Assembly: GCA_043101605.1 (NCBI GenBank)
Contig: JBICIG010000032.1
Coordinates: 1-22,519 of the forward strand
DNA from: JBICIG01 sp043101605
GTDB lineage: Bacteria; Planctomycetota; Phycisphaerae; Phycisphaerales; UBA1924
Reading direction: 5' to 3'
Length of the DNA: 22,519 bases
This document shows, piece after piece, positions 1 to 6,089 of this stretch. Position 1 is the stretch's first letter, and every line of letters begins with the position of its first letter. The notes under the pieces are model-generated. The model did no database searches and was not told where the DNA came from. It saw nothing but the letters and a program-made list of their open reading frames with translations. A program made the position numbers and the translations under genes.

Positions 1-275
1 GTGGCTTCGTCCTGACCATCCCCGGCACCGGCTGCCCCGCCGACCTCACCGGCAGCAGCGACCCCAACGACCCCACCTACGGCGTGCCCGACGGCGACGC
101 CGACGGCGACGACTTCTTCTTCTACCTCGACGCCTTCAGCACCGGCAACCTCGCCGTCTGCGACTTCACCGGCTCGTCGGATCCCAACGATCCCTCCTTC
201 GGCAATCCCGACGGCGACTGCGACGGCGACGACTTCTTCTTCTACCTCGATCTCTTCGCCGCCGGCTGCCGCTGA
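1..275 (+). CDS. C-terminal end of a secreted protein with a GC-type dockerin-like tail (5' end outside window)
   Basis: The open frame enters from the left edge (first complete codon at 3) and ends with TGA at 273-275. The visible 90 residues hold two near-identical units, each with the shape TGSSDPNDP..., then DGDxDGDDFFFYLD. The Asp spacing resembles calcium-binding dockerin loops, and each unit is bounded by Cys. The protein ends in Ala-Ala-Gly-Cys-Arg. Paired acidic repeats with a terminal GC are known as GC-type dockerin tails on exported planctomycete proteins, where they are thought to act in anchoring or sorting; that role is family knowledge. The functional N-terminal part is not visible, so no enzymatic role can be given. 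A strong terminator follows 50 bp downstream. Confidence 0.8.
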   Translation, partial: GFVLTIPGTGCPADLTGSSDPNDPTYGVPDGDADGDDFFFYLDAFSTGNLAVCDFTGSSDPNDPSFGNPDGDCDGDDFFFYLDLFAAGCR

Positions 276-324
276 TCCAGCACCCGGCCAATCCACGGCC
301 GGCAAACCCGTCACACAACGAATC

Positions 325-355
325 GGGGCGGCGCACCACGCGCCGCCCCTTTCTT
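325..355 (+). terminator. Intrinsic terminator of the dockerin-tailed gene
   Basis: A perfect 10-bp GC stem (325-334 with 340-349) and a 5-nt loop are followed on the + strand by TTTCTT. It lies 50 bp after the upstream stop codon. Confidence 0.85.
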
Positions 356-376
356 GTGCGCCGACCACGCGCCCAG

Positions 377-404
377 AAACAAAGAACGCCCCGCATCCGG
401 GGCG
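377..404 (-). terminator. Intrinsic terminator of the binding-protein gene
   Basis: On the minus strand a 7-bp stem (404-398 with 393-387, loop GATG) is followed by TTCTTTGTTT. A second perfect 10-bp inverted repeat (378-387 and 411-420) surrounds it, so a longer hairpin is also possible. It lies 26 bp past the stop of the minus-strand gene ending at 430, and faces the terminator at 325-355. Confidence 0.8.
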
Positions 405-429
405 CTGCTCGTTCTTTGTTCCGCGTCGC

Positions 430-1503
430 TCACCCGCCCGCGGCGATGAGCTGCGCGATCGACGCCGGGTCGCGCTTCTCCAGGAAGTCCGTCCGGAACT
501 GCTGCAGGTTCCCCTTGGTCACCTGCACCGTCGGGTAGTGGATCTCCTGCGACAACGGCGCATAGTCCGCCCCCGCATCCGCGACCGTCGCGAGGATGTC
601 GATCGAGCGCAAGCCGTAATGGAACTGATCCTGCACGATCGTCCCGAAGACCTGCCCCTTCTCGATCCCCTCGAGCGTCCGCTCGTTGTAGTCGAACCCG
701 ACCACCGGGATCGACCCCAGACGCCCCGCCTGCTCCAGCGCCGTCAGCGCCGCCGGCGTGCTGTACCCGTACAGCCCCACGATCGCGTCGATCTCCGGGT
801 CGTTCCGCAGCGCCTCGGCGAGGATCTCGGTCGCCTGCTCCGGGTTGATGTCATCCACAAAGGTCCCCGCGATCGTGTACTTCGCCCCCACCAGTTCCGT
901 GTCGATCGCGTCGGGGGACCGCGTCGCGTCGAACGACCGGTCCAGCAACTCATCGATCACGCCCTGGCGGCGGTCGCGCCCGTTGGCCTTGCGGATCGAG
1001 CCAACCACGATCGCCACGCGTCCACCCTCGGGGATCGCCTGCTTGATCAGTTCCCCCGCCTTCCGCCCGGCGGTGTAGTTGTCGGTCCCGACGAAGCACA
1101 GCCGGTTCGACAGCGGGCTGTCGGAGTCGAGCGTGATCAGGTGGATCTGCCCCGCGAACCGCCGCAGGTCGCCCGCCTGCTTCTCGGAGTCCACCGGGCT
1201 CACCGCCACCGCCGCGTACCCCTGATCGATCAGTTCCTGGATCATCCGCGTCTGCTCGGCCGTGTCGCCCGTGGCCCGACGCACCGTCAGGTCGATCTTC
1301 CGCCGATCGGCGGCGATCTGCGCCCCCTCGATCACCGCATCCCAGTACTCGTCCTGGTCGGCCGTCACCAGCGCGATCCGGGGCTTGTCCTTCAGCGCCC
1401 CGCTCTGGACGATGATGTACCCCACCAGCGCCGCGATCACCAGCACCAGCCCCCAGACGACCACCCGGATCGCCGTGCTCCCCCGTCGCATCGAGCCGAT
1501 CAT
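430..1503 (-). CDS. Membrane-anchored periplasmic sugar-binding protein (Peripl_BP_4 / RbsB-like)
   Basis: The 357-residue product has a basic N-terminus and a hydrophobic segment at about residues 12-32 (signal anchor or signal peptide; no lipobox Cys). A type I periplasmic-binding fold follows: PRIALVTADQDEYWD, then IQELIDQGYAAVAVSPVD, FVGTDNYTAGRKAGELI, and in the second lobe DAIVGLYGYSTPAAL and IPVVGFDYNERTLEGI. This is the usual layout of ribose/autoinducer-type ABC substrate-binding proteins and related LacI-fold sensors. ATG at 1503 was chosen because GAGGTGG stands just upstream; the frame stays open to 1620 without a convincing start. No permease, ATPase or sensor kinase gene is adjacent, so it may serve a distant transporter or act as a receptor. 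The ligand is not predictable. Confidence 0.85.
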   Translation of the reverse strand: MIGSMRRGSTAIRVVVWGLVLVIAALVGYIIVQSGALKDKPRIALVTADQDEYWDAVIEGAQIAADRRKIDLTVRRATGDTAEQTRMIQELIDQGYAAVAVSPVDSEKQAGDLRRFAGQIHLITLDSDSPLSNRLCFVGTDNYTAGRKAGELIKQAIPEGGRVAIVVGSIRKANGRDRRQGVIDELLDRSFDATRSPDAIDTELVGAKYTIAGTFVDDINPEQATEILAEALRNDPEIDAIVGLYGYSTPAALTALEQAGRLGSIPVVGFDYNERTLEGIEKGQVFGTIVQDQFHYGLRSIDILATVADAGADYAPLSQEIHYPTVQVTKGNLQQFRTDFLEKRDPASIAQLIAAGG

Positions 1504-1585
1504 GTCCACCACCTCACCCGCCGCGCGATCGCGGCGTTCCCGGTTCGCAACCCCCGACCCGCCCCGGCAGGCCGACCGATCGCCG

Positions 1586-1591
1586 AGTATA
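1586..1591 (-). promoter_or_regulatory. Possible -10 element upstream of the binding-protein gene
   Basis: The minus strand reads TATACT about 85 bp upstream of the chosen start, in a divergent 187-bp spacer that is otherwise very GC-rich. No good -35 hexamer is seen at 16-18 bp, so this is weak. Confidence 0.25.
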
Positions 1592-1690
1592 CGGGTTCCC
1601 CCCGCCGCGCCACCACGCAACCCCGCTTCGCCCCCGACCCTCGCTCAGCCTCCCGGCAAGGGCCCCCGGCCCCGGGGCGTACACTCCCCC

Positions 1691-2491
1691 ATGCCCCGGC
1701 CCCGGACAGTCTGGCTCTTTGCGCTGGCGCGATCGGGCTCCTCCATCGCCGCCTACGCCTCGGCTGCCCCTTGGAACCTTCCCGTCGCCGACGAGGTCCT
1801 CGGGCCCTGGGACCGCACCGGCGAGCCCTACCGATACCCCCCCAGCCAGGCCTCTCTCGTCGAACTCTTCAAGGCCGAGGGGCACGCGCTCACCCCCGCC
1901 GTCGTCGATGCCGCCCGCGCCACCCTCGCCGAGATCCGAGGTTCCGCCCCGACCGTCATCAGCAAGTGGCCACACCTCCGCCCGCCCCCGGACGAATGGC
2001 GCCGCGCCTTCGCCGGCGAGCCCGCGGTCTACCTCATCCGCAACCCGCTCCACCGGCTCAACAGCCTCCACCGCCGGGGCTGGACCACCTCCTTCGGCCC
2101 CAAGCAGGACCTCGACCGCTACCGCCAGTATGCCCGCTGGTGGCTCGAGCAGCCGCACCGCGTCTCGTTCGATCAGTTCAAGGCCGACCCGCGCGCCTTC
2201 TTCACCGCCGTCTGGACCGGCTGGGAATTCGAGTTCACCGACCGCGACCTCGACGCCGCCGAGAAATACGCCCGCAAGCACTACCACGCATCGAGCAAGG
2301 TCGTCGAGGGCAAGCCCAGAGGCGCCGTCTTCAGCGAGCGACGCTTCGAACTCCCGCGCGAGGCGATCGACCTCTACCTCGGCGATCCGTTCATCCAGGA
2401 GTTCATGTCAACAATGCAATGGTCCACCGACCCCGCCGACTACGGCTTCGCCCCCCGCGAACCCCTCCACGAGCCGCCCGCCGCCCGCTGA
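1691..2491 (+). CDS. Sulfotransferase-like protein, first of a tandem pair
   Basis: The product is 266 residues. Residues 13-18 (ARSGSS, after the strand TVWLFAL) fit the 5'-phosphosulfate-binding loop of PAPS sulfotransferases; RSGSS is typical of the carbohydrate sulfotransferase branch. VYLIRNPLHRLNS at about 113-125 fits the 3'-phosphate-binding strand-helix motif. A short KWPH segment lies between, where such enzymes often have a KxPH-like motif. No signal peptide is seen, so it is probably cytoplasmic. The next gene is a clear paralog in the same direction after 60 bp. The acceptor is unknown. The family call rests on motifs; another P-loop transferase with this fold is possible. Confidence 0.6.
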   Translation: MPRPRTVWLFALARSGSSIAAYASAAPWNLPVADEVLGPWDRTGEPYRYPPSQASLVELFKAEGHALTPAVVDAARATLAEIRGSAPTVISKWPHLRPPPDEWRRAFAGEPAVYLIRNPLHRLNSLHRRGWTTSFGPKQDLDRYRQYARWWLEQPHRVSFDQFKADPRAFFTAVWTGWEFEFTDRDLDAAEKYARKHYHASSKVVEGKPRGAVFSERRFELPREAIDLYLGDPFIQEFMSTMQWSTDPADYGFAPREPLHEPPAAR

Positions 2492-2501
2492 CACTTCCAT
2501 C

Positions 2502-2539
2502 CCCGCTCAGCCGCTCCGACCCCGCTCAGCCGCTCCGAC
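2502..2539 (+). repeat. Perfect tandem 19-bp duplication between the sulfotransferase-like genes
   Basis: The unit CCCGCTCAGCCGCTCCGAC occurs twice back to back (2502-2520, 2521-2539) in the 60-bp spacer, ending 12 bp before the next start codon. It probably arose by slippage; no regulatory role is evident. Confidence 0.9.
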
Positions 2540-2551
2540 AAGGTTCCCGCC

Positions 2552-3331
2552 ATGACGGCTCAGGTCTGCTGGATCTTTTCCCTCGCCCGCTGCGGCTCGT
2601 CGATCGCCGCCTACGCCGCCGCCGCCCCGTGGCAGGTCCCCGTCGCCGACGAGCCCTTCGGCCCGTGGGACCGCACCAGGCCGCCTTACCAATACCCCCC
2701 CGAGCAGCGCCAACTCAAAGACCTCTACTGGAAGGTCGGCGAACATCTCACGCCCGAGGTCGAAGCCCTCGCGACCACGCTGTTCGACAAGATCGCCGGC
2801 CCCGCCAACCGCGTCGTCAGCAAGCACCCGCACGACATGATCAAGCCGCACGAGTTCCGCGCGGTCTTCCCCGAGCACCGCTCGGTCTACCTGCTCCGCC
2901 ACCCGCTCGTGCGCCTCAACAGCCTCTACGCCCGCGGCTGGCACAAGGCGATCGGCCCCGACTTCGACCTGCCCCGCTTCAAGCTCGTCGCCGGGTGGTG
3001 GCTCGATCACCCGCACCGATTCACCTACGAGGAACTCCGGGCCGATCCCGCGTCGTTCTACCGCCGCGTCTGGAGCGCCTGGGGGTGGGACTTCGACCCG
3101 TCGCATGTCGAGCGGGCGCTGGCGTACCAGCGCGATCACTACCACGCCTCGTCGCGTGAACTCGGCACGCAGAGCCCCGGCGCCCCGCTGAGCGAGTCGA
3201 CCTGGGCGCTCCCCGACGAGGCGGCCGAGCGGTACCTGGCCGACCCGTTCGTGCGCGAGGTGATGGCCGCCGGCGGCTGGACCGACGACCTCGACGCCCT
3301 CCGGAAGCGAGGCTCGTCGGTCGCGGGGTAA
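2552..3331 (+). CDS. Sulfotransferase-like protein, second of a tandem pair
   Basis: The 259-residue product is collinear with the preceding gene throughout. Both share LAR(S/C)GSSIAAYA near the N-terminus, PVADE..GPWDRT, (V/I)SK(W/H)PH, VYL(I/L)R(N/H)PL.RLNSL..RGW, (A/G)WWL(E/D).PHR, HYHASS and (L/F)ER/LADPF-type C-terminal segments. In this copy the phosphosulfate loop reads ARCGSS (Cys for Ser), and the 3'-phosphate motif is VYLLRHPLVRLNS. The pair arose by gene duplication and has diverged considerably, so the two may modify different acceptors. The gene ends 10 bp from the convergent aat stop codon. Sulfotransferase assignment is by motif only. Confidence 0.6.
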   Translation: MTAQVCWIFSLARCGSSIAAYAAAAPWQVPVADEPFGPWDRTRPPYQYPPEQRQLKDLYWKVGEHLTPEVEALATTLFDKIAGPANRVVSKHPHDMIKPHEFRAVFPEHRSVYLLRHPLVRLNSLYARGWHKAIGPDFDLPRFKLVAGWWLDHPHRFTYEELRADPASFYRRVWSAWGWDFDPSHVERALAYQRDHYHASSRELGTQSPGAPLSESTWALPDEAAERYLADPFVREVMAAGGWTDDLDALRKRGSSVAG

Positions 3332-3345
3332 GCGCCCTTGCTTAC
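3328..3345. terminator. Small hairpin joining two convergent TAA stop codons
   Basis: GTAAGC (3328-3333) pairs perfectly with GCTTAC (3340-3345) across a 6-nt loop. The + strand stop lies in the left arm and the minus strand stop in the right. There is no U-tract, so termination is only a possibility. Confidence 0.3.
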
Positions 3346-4019
3346 GCCAGCGCCGGCCACCGCGTCTGGACCTCCAGCGCCGCGCGCAACCGCCGCTGAT
3401 ACTCGGCCCGCGAGATCTCCACGCACCCGAACCGATCCAGCAGCGGGTTGCGGAACTGCACATCGAACAGCACGAAGCCGCACCGCCGCAGGTGCCTCGC
3501 CAGCATCACCAGGCACATCTTCCCCGCGTCGGTCCCGCCGCGCGCCGCATCGTGGAACATGCTCTCGCCCGCGAACAGCCCGCCCAGGTGCACGCCGTAG
3601 ATCCCCCCGACGAGCACCCGCTCCCCGCCACCGCTTTCAGACGGCAGCCACGCCTCGACCGAGTGCGCGTGCCCCGCCCTGTGCAGCACCTCGTACGCGC
3701 GCACGATCCGATCATCGATCCAGGTCTCGGCGCTCACCGCGACCGACCGATCCGTCTCCCGCCGCGGCCGCGCGCACGCCCGGATCACCCCGCCGAACGC
3801 CTCGTCGGTCGTGAACTCGAAATCCGTCCCCCGCATCGCCCGTGCAAGCCGACGCGGCACCACGAACCGCTCCTCCCCCTCCCTCGCCAGCGGCAGGATC
3901 GCCCGCGGATCCGGATCAAAGAAATCGATCCGCCCCGTCCGCGGGTCGTTCATCGGAAACGCCCCGAGCCGATACGCCCCGAGCAGCCCCTCGACGAGTT
4001 GCCGATCCTGCGCGTCCAC
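3342..4019 (-). CDS. aat: Leucyl/phenylalanyl-tRNA--protein transferase
   Basis: Aat transfers Leu or Phe from aminoacyl-tRNA to proteins with N-terminal Arg or Lys, creating N-degrons for ClpS/ClpAP. The product is 225 residues, a usual length. Family landmarks appear in order: AYRLGAFPM near the N-terminus, DPRAILPL, the HSVEAW segment, LVGGIYGVHLGGLFAGESMF, then GFVLFDVQFRNPLLDRFG and ISRAEYQRRL. The usual Ala-Ser-Lys after the GESMF block reads Asp-Ala-Gly-Lys here. GTG at 4019 was chosen: the family N-terminus starts there and AGGA lies about 8-11 nt upstream, whereas the in-frame ATG at 4100 would add an unlikely 27 residues overlapping the divergent gene. No clpS or clpA is in the window. 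Confidence 0.92.
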   Translation of the reverse strand: MDAQDRQLVEGLLGAYRLGAFPMNDPRTGRIDFFDPDPRAILPLAREGEERFVVPRRLARAMRGTDFEFTTDEAFGGVIRACARPRRETDRSVAVSAETWIDDRIVRAYEVLHRAGHAHSVEAWLPSESGGGERVLVGGIYGVHLGGLFAGESMFHDAARGGTDAGKMCLVMLARHLRRCGFVLFDVQFRNPLLDRFGCVEISRAEYQRRLRAALEVQTRWPALA

Positions 4020-4080
4020 GACCCCGATCCTTCCGCATGTTCCGCTTCGGCGCCAGCCGGCGTCCCGGTACCATGACCCC

Positions 4081-4974
4081 GTGCACGCGCCCCACGACAA
4101 CGCTTCCGAACCAGCCTATCTCTCCATTGTGCAGTGGAACGACGCGGGCGATCCCCGCAAGCACGAGTTCGCGCGCATCGAGGCCCTCGTCGCCGCCGCC
4201 GCGATGGACCCCGACCAGGCCGCACTCGCCGTCCGACGCGGCGTGCCGCAGGTCGTCATGCAGATCGACGCCGCCGTCCGCGACGACATCCTCGCCGTCC
4301 TCCACGCCCGCGGCCACCTCGCCTTCGCCCCCACACGCTCGGAGATCCGCGGCTTCGGCCGACCCGCGGCCCAGATGATCAAGAGCCTCAGCCGCATGGA
4401 CGGTTGGTACGGCTGCGAGATGTGGCGATCCGAACCAACCTCCTTCCGATGCGATGACATCTTCCTCATCGTCCGCGGCTCCCTCCGCACCACCACCGCA
4501 CGCTCCGCCCCACGCCGACACCGCTCCTCCGACGGCGGGCTCGCCTGGGGCGGCGGCATGCTCATGGCCCCCACGCACCTCCCCTTCGGTCACCTCGGCG
4601 ACTTCCTCCCCGATGAACCCATCGGCCCGAGCAAGTCCACCAGCACCTCCATGTCCGAGGTCGCCGACCTCTACCGACGCGATGGCTCCCGCCTCCGACT
4701 CGACGCCGACAAACTCAGCTTCGAAGTCCTCGGCGAGCAGCGGGGGCTCTCCGACCGCCAGAGCATGGACACCCTCCTCGATCTCCTCCGCCGCGATTGC
4801 TCCGGCGCCATCATCGACGAGATGTTCAAGAGCTTCCGCTGCCCGCCGCAGATCGCCCGACGCGCCGCCACGAGCATCAGCGGGGCCTCCTCCGAGACCA
4901 CCACCGACCGCCCCGTCTTCGATTTCTACTCTCCCTGGTGCTACCTGCTCTATCGGTCCCTCCTCCCGGGCTGA
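4081..4974 (+). CDS. Conserved-looking hypothetical protein, 297 residues
   Basis: I do not recognise the family. The frame shows good coding character and starts at GTG 4081, 61 bp from the divergent aat start; there is no strong ribosome-binding site, and the ATG at 4073 is out of frame. Residues about 22-80 form an alpha/beta unit (EALVAAAAMDPDQAALAVRR, then GVPQVVMQIDAAVRDDILAVLHARGHLAF). Its helix-strand-helix-helix spacing recalls the ribosomal L7/L12 C-terminal or ClpS-like fold; that resemblance is an impression only. The middle is Ser/Thr/Gly-rich, and the C-terminal part has a helical LLDLLRRDCSGAIIDEMFKSF segment and ends in aromatic YSPWCYLLYRSLL. There is no signal peptide or clear transmembrane segment. 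Beyond sitting next to aat, context gives no role. Confidence 0.7.
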   Translation: MHAPHDNASEPAYLSIVQWNDAGDPRKHEFARIEALVAAAAMDPDQAALAVRRGVPQVVMQIDAAVRDDILAVLHARGHLAFAPTRSEIRGFGRPAAQMIKSLSRMDGWYGCEMWRSEPTSFRCDDIFLIVRGSLRTTTARSAPRRHRSSDGGLAWGGGMLMAPTHLPFGHLGDFLPDEPIGPSKSTSTSMSEVADLYRRDGSRLRLDADKLSFEVLGEQRGLSDRQSMDTLLDLLRRDCSGAIIDEMFKSFRCPPQIARRAATSISGASSETTTDRPVFDFYSPWCYLLYRSLLPG

Positions 4975-4989
4975 AGCCCGGCAGGGACC
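4955..4989 (+). repeat. Compound palindrome over the stop codon of the hypothetical gene (REP-like or terminator-like)
   Basis: The inner stem CCGGGCT (4966-4972) pairs with AGCCCGG (4975-4981). An outer stem GGTCCCT (4955-4961) pairs with AGGGACC (4983-4989). The TGA stop (4972-4974) lies in the inner hairpin. There is no T-run, so it is either a factor-dependent terminator structure or a dispersed palindromic element. Confidence 0.5.
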
Positions 4990-5172
4990 CGGGGGAGGAC
5001 CGGGCCGAGATCCGCAGGTTTACCGTGCGATCCTGGCCCCGCCCCGCTGCCGGGGTACATTCAGGAGTGCCCGCATCCTGAAAACCGCTCGTGTCGGCTC
5101 CCAAGAAGTCATGCCGAGCCGGTCCCTGCAGGTCGTGGCCCGGCCGAACCCGACCATCCAGAGGCTCGACCG

Positions 5173-5394
5173 ATGACCGAACTGCTCAACCGAATCCTCG
5201 ACGCCGATGTCCTGGTCTTCCTGCTCGGCGGCACCATCGCGATCGTGGCCATCGTCTTCGGCACGCTCACCGGCATGGTCAAAGCCATCGCCCGCGAGCG
5301 CACCCGCCGCGAGATCGCCGCCTACATCGCCGAAGGTTCCATGACCCCCGAGCAGGGCGAGAAACTCCTCAAGGCCCGCGAACCCCAGAGCTGA
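5173..5394 (+). CDS. Small single-TM protein with C-terminal helical-hairpin motif, copy 1 of 3
   Basis: The product has 73 residues. A hydrophobic helix at about 13-37 (VLVFLLGGTIAIVAIVFG core) is followed by a basic juxtamembrane stretch and the motif REIAAYIAEGSMTPEQGEKL near the C-terminus. The motif (helix, Gly-Ser/Thr turn, helix ending LLKA) resembles SHOCT or YvlB/LiaX-N type short domains that carry a xxGxITxEEAxxLL pattern; this is a resemblance, not a proven homology. The orientation is probably N-out/C-in from the positive charges after the helix. It is first in a row of three paralogs (48 bp to the next). The Shine-Dalgarno sequence is only GAGG about 10 nt upstream. Function unknown. 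Confidence 0.75.
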   Translation: MTELLNRILDADVLVFLLGGTIAIVAIVFGTLTGMVKAIARERTRREIAAYIAEGSMTPEQGEKLLKAREPQS

Positions 5395-5442
5395 CTCCCC
5401 ACGACCCCTCCGGGCCACCCGCCCACAAGATCGGAGACCCCG

Positions 5443-5715
5443 ATGCTGCACGAGATCATGAACTCTTCGACCGCCAGCCTCACCGCCGGCGCCTCCGACA
5501 ACCTCATCCCCATCATCTCCATCATCGGCGGCTTCGTCTTCACCGCGTTCATCATCGGCGTGTCGGCGATCAAGTCGACCCGCAACCGCCGCCAACTCGA
5601 AGAGTCACGCCGCGAGATCGCCGCCTATGTCGCCGAGGGCTCCATGACCGCCGAGGAAGGCGAACGCCTCCTCCGCGCCGAACGCCCCGACTGGGAACGC
5701 CGCGGCTGCAAGTAA
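5443..5715 (+). CDS. Small single-TM protein with C-terminal helical-hairpin motif, copy 2 of 3
   Basis: The product has 90 residues. After a polar N-terminus of about 20 residues comes one hydrophobic helix (about 21-42, LIPIISIIGGFVFTAFIIGV core), then a basic linker (KSTRNRRQLEES). The same motif follows as in the flanking genes, here REIAAYVAEGSMTAEEGERL. A short charged tail ends in Gly-Cys-Lys. GGAG stands 9 nt upstream of ATG. The TM helix and linker differ from copy 1, while the hairpin motif is almost unchanged, so selection acts on the cytosolic motif. It is likely in one transcription unit with its neighbours. Function unknown. Confidence 0.75.
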   Translation: MLHEIMNSSTASLTAGASDNLIPIISIIGGFVFTAFIIGVSAIKSTRNRRQLEESRREIAAYVAEGSMTAEEGERLLRAERPDWERRGCK

Positions 5716-5801
5716 CACCACGCCGGCCCTGTGCCGCACGATCCACCTCTGTCACCCCTCACCCCACCCTCATCCGGCGCGGGTGACTCGGAGCCCCCCC
5801 A

Positions 5802-6074
5802 ATGCCCGCCGACACCCCGCCCCTCGACCTCTGGGCCCTCGTCCCCATCGTCGGCATCGCCGCCGGTGCGATCATCATCATCGTGATCATCACCACCGTC
5901 GCCAACTACAAGAAGAGCGTCCGGAACACCGAGACCCGCGAGGAATCCCGCCGCGAGATCGCCGCGTATGTCGCCGAGGGTTCCATCACCGCCACCGAAG
6001 GCGAGAACCTCCTCCGCGCCGGCGAGCCGCGACTCATCAGCGAGCAGCTCAAGCAGATGTTCAACAAGCACTGA
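5802..6074 (+). CDS. Small single-TM protein with C-terminal helical-hairpin motif, copy 3 of 3
   Basis: The product has 90 residues. One very hydrophobic Ile-rich helix lies at about 12-34 (VPIVGIAAGAIIIIVIITTV core). A linker with NYKKS and a charged TREES segment comes next, then REIAAYVAEGSITATEGENL, the same motif as in the two upstream genes. A further amphipathic tail (LISEQLKQMFNKH) is unique to this copy. GGAG lies 9 nt before ATG. The gap from copy 2 is 86 bp, and the stop lies 15 bp from the convergent debranching-enzyme stop. Function unknown; a regulatory or partner-binding membrane peptide is a reasonable guess. Confidence 0.75.
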   Translation: MPADTPPLDLWALVPIVGIAAGAIIIIVIITTVANYKKSVRNTETREESRREIAAYVAEGSITATEGENLLRAGEPRLISEQLKQMFNKH

Positions 6075-6089
6075 TCGGCCGCGCCGCGC

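Noticed and set aside
851..859. DnaA box supporting an origin (TCATCCACA)
   Set aside because: A single one-mismatch site inside a coding gene. No cluster of boxes and no AT-rich unwinding region was seen near the skew change, so no oriC is annotated.
538..3159. 873-residue + strand open frame
   Set aside because: It runs antisense to the binding protein and out of frame with the two sulfotransferase-like genes. Its Arg/Pro/His-rich translation is typical of a shadow frame in high-GC DNA.
5095..5121. Small RNA or riboswitch in the spacer before the small-TM array
   Set aside because: Only one 6-bp stem with a 15-nt loop and no recognisable conserved core was seen; not enough to annotate.
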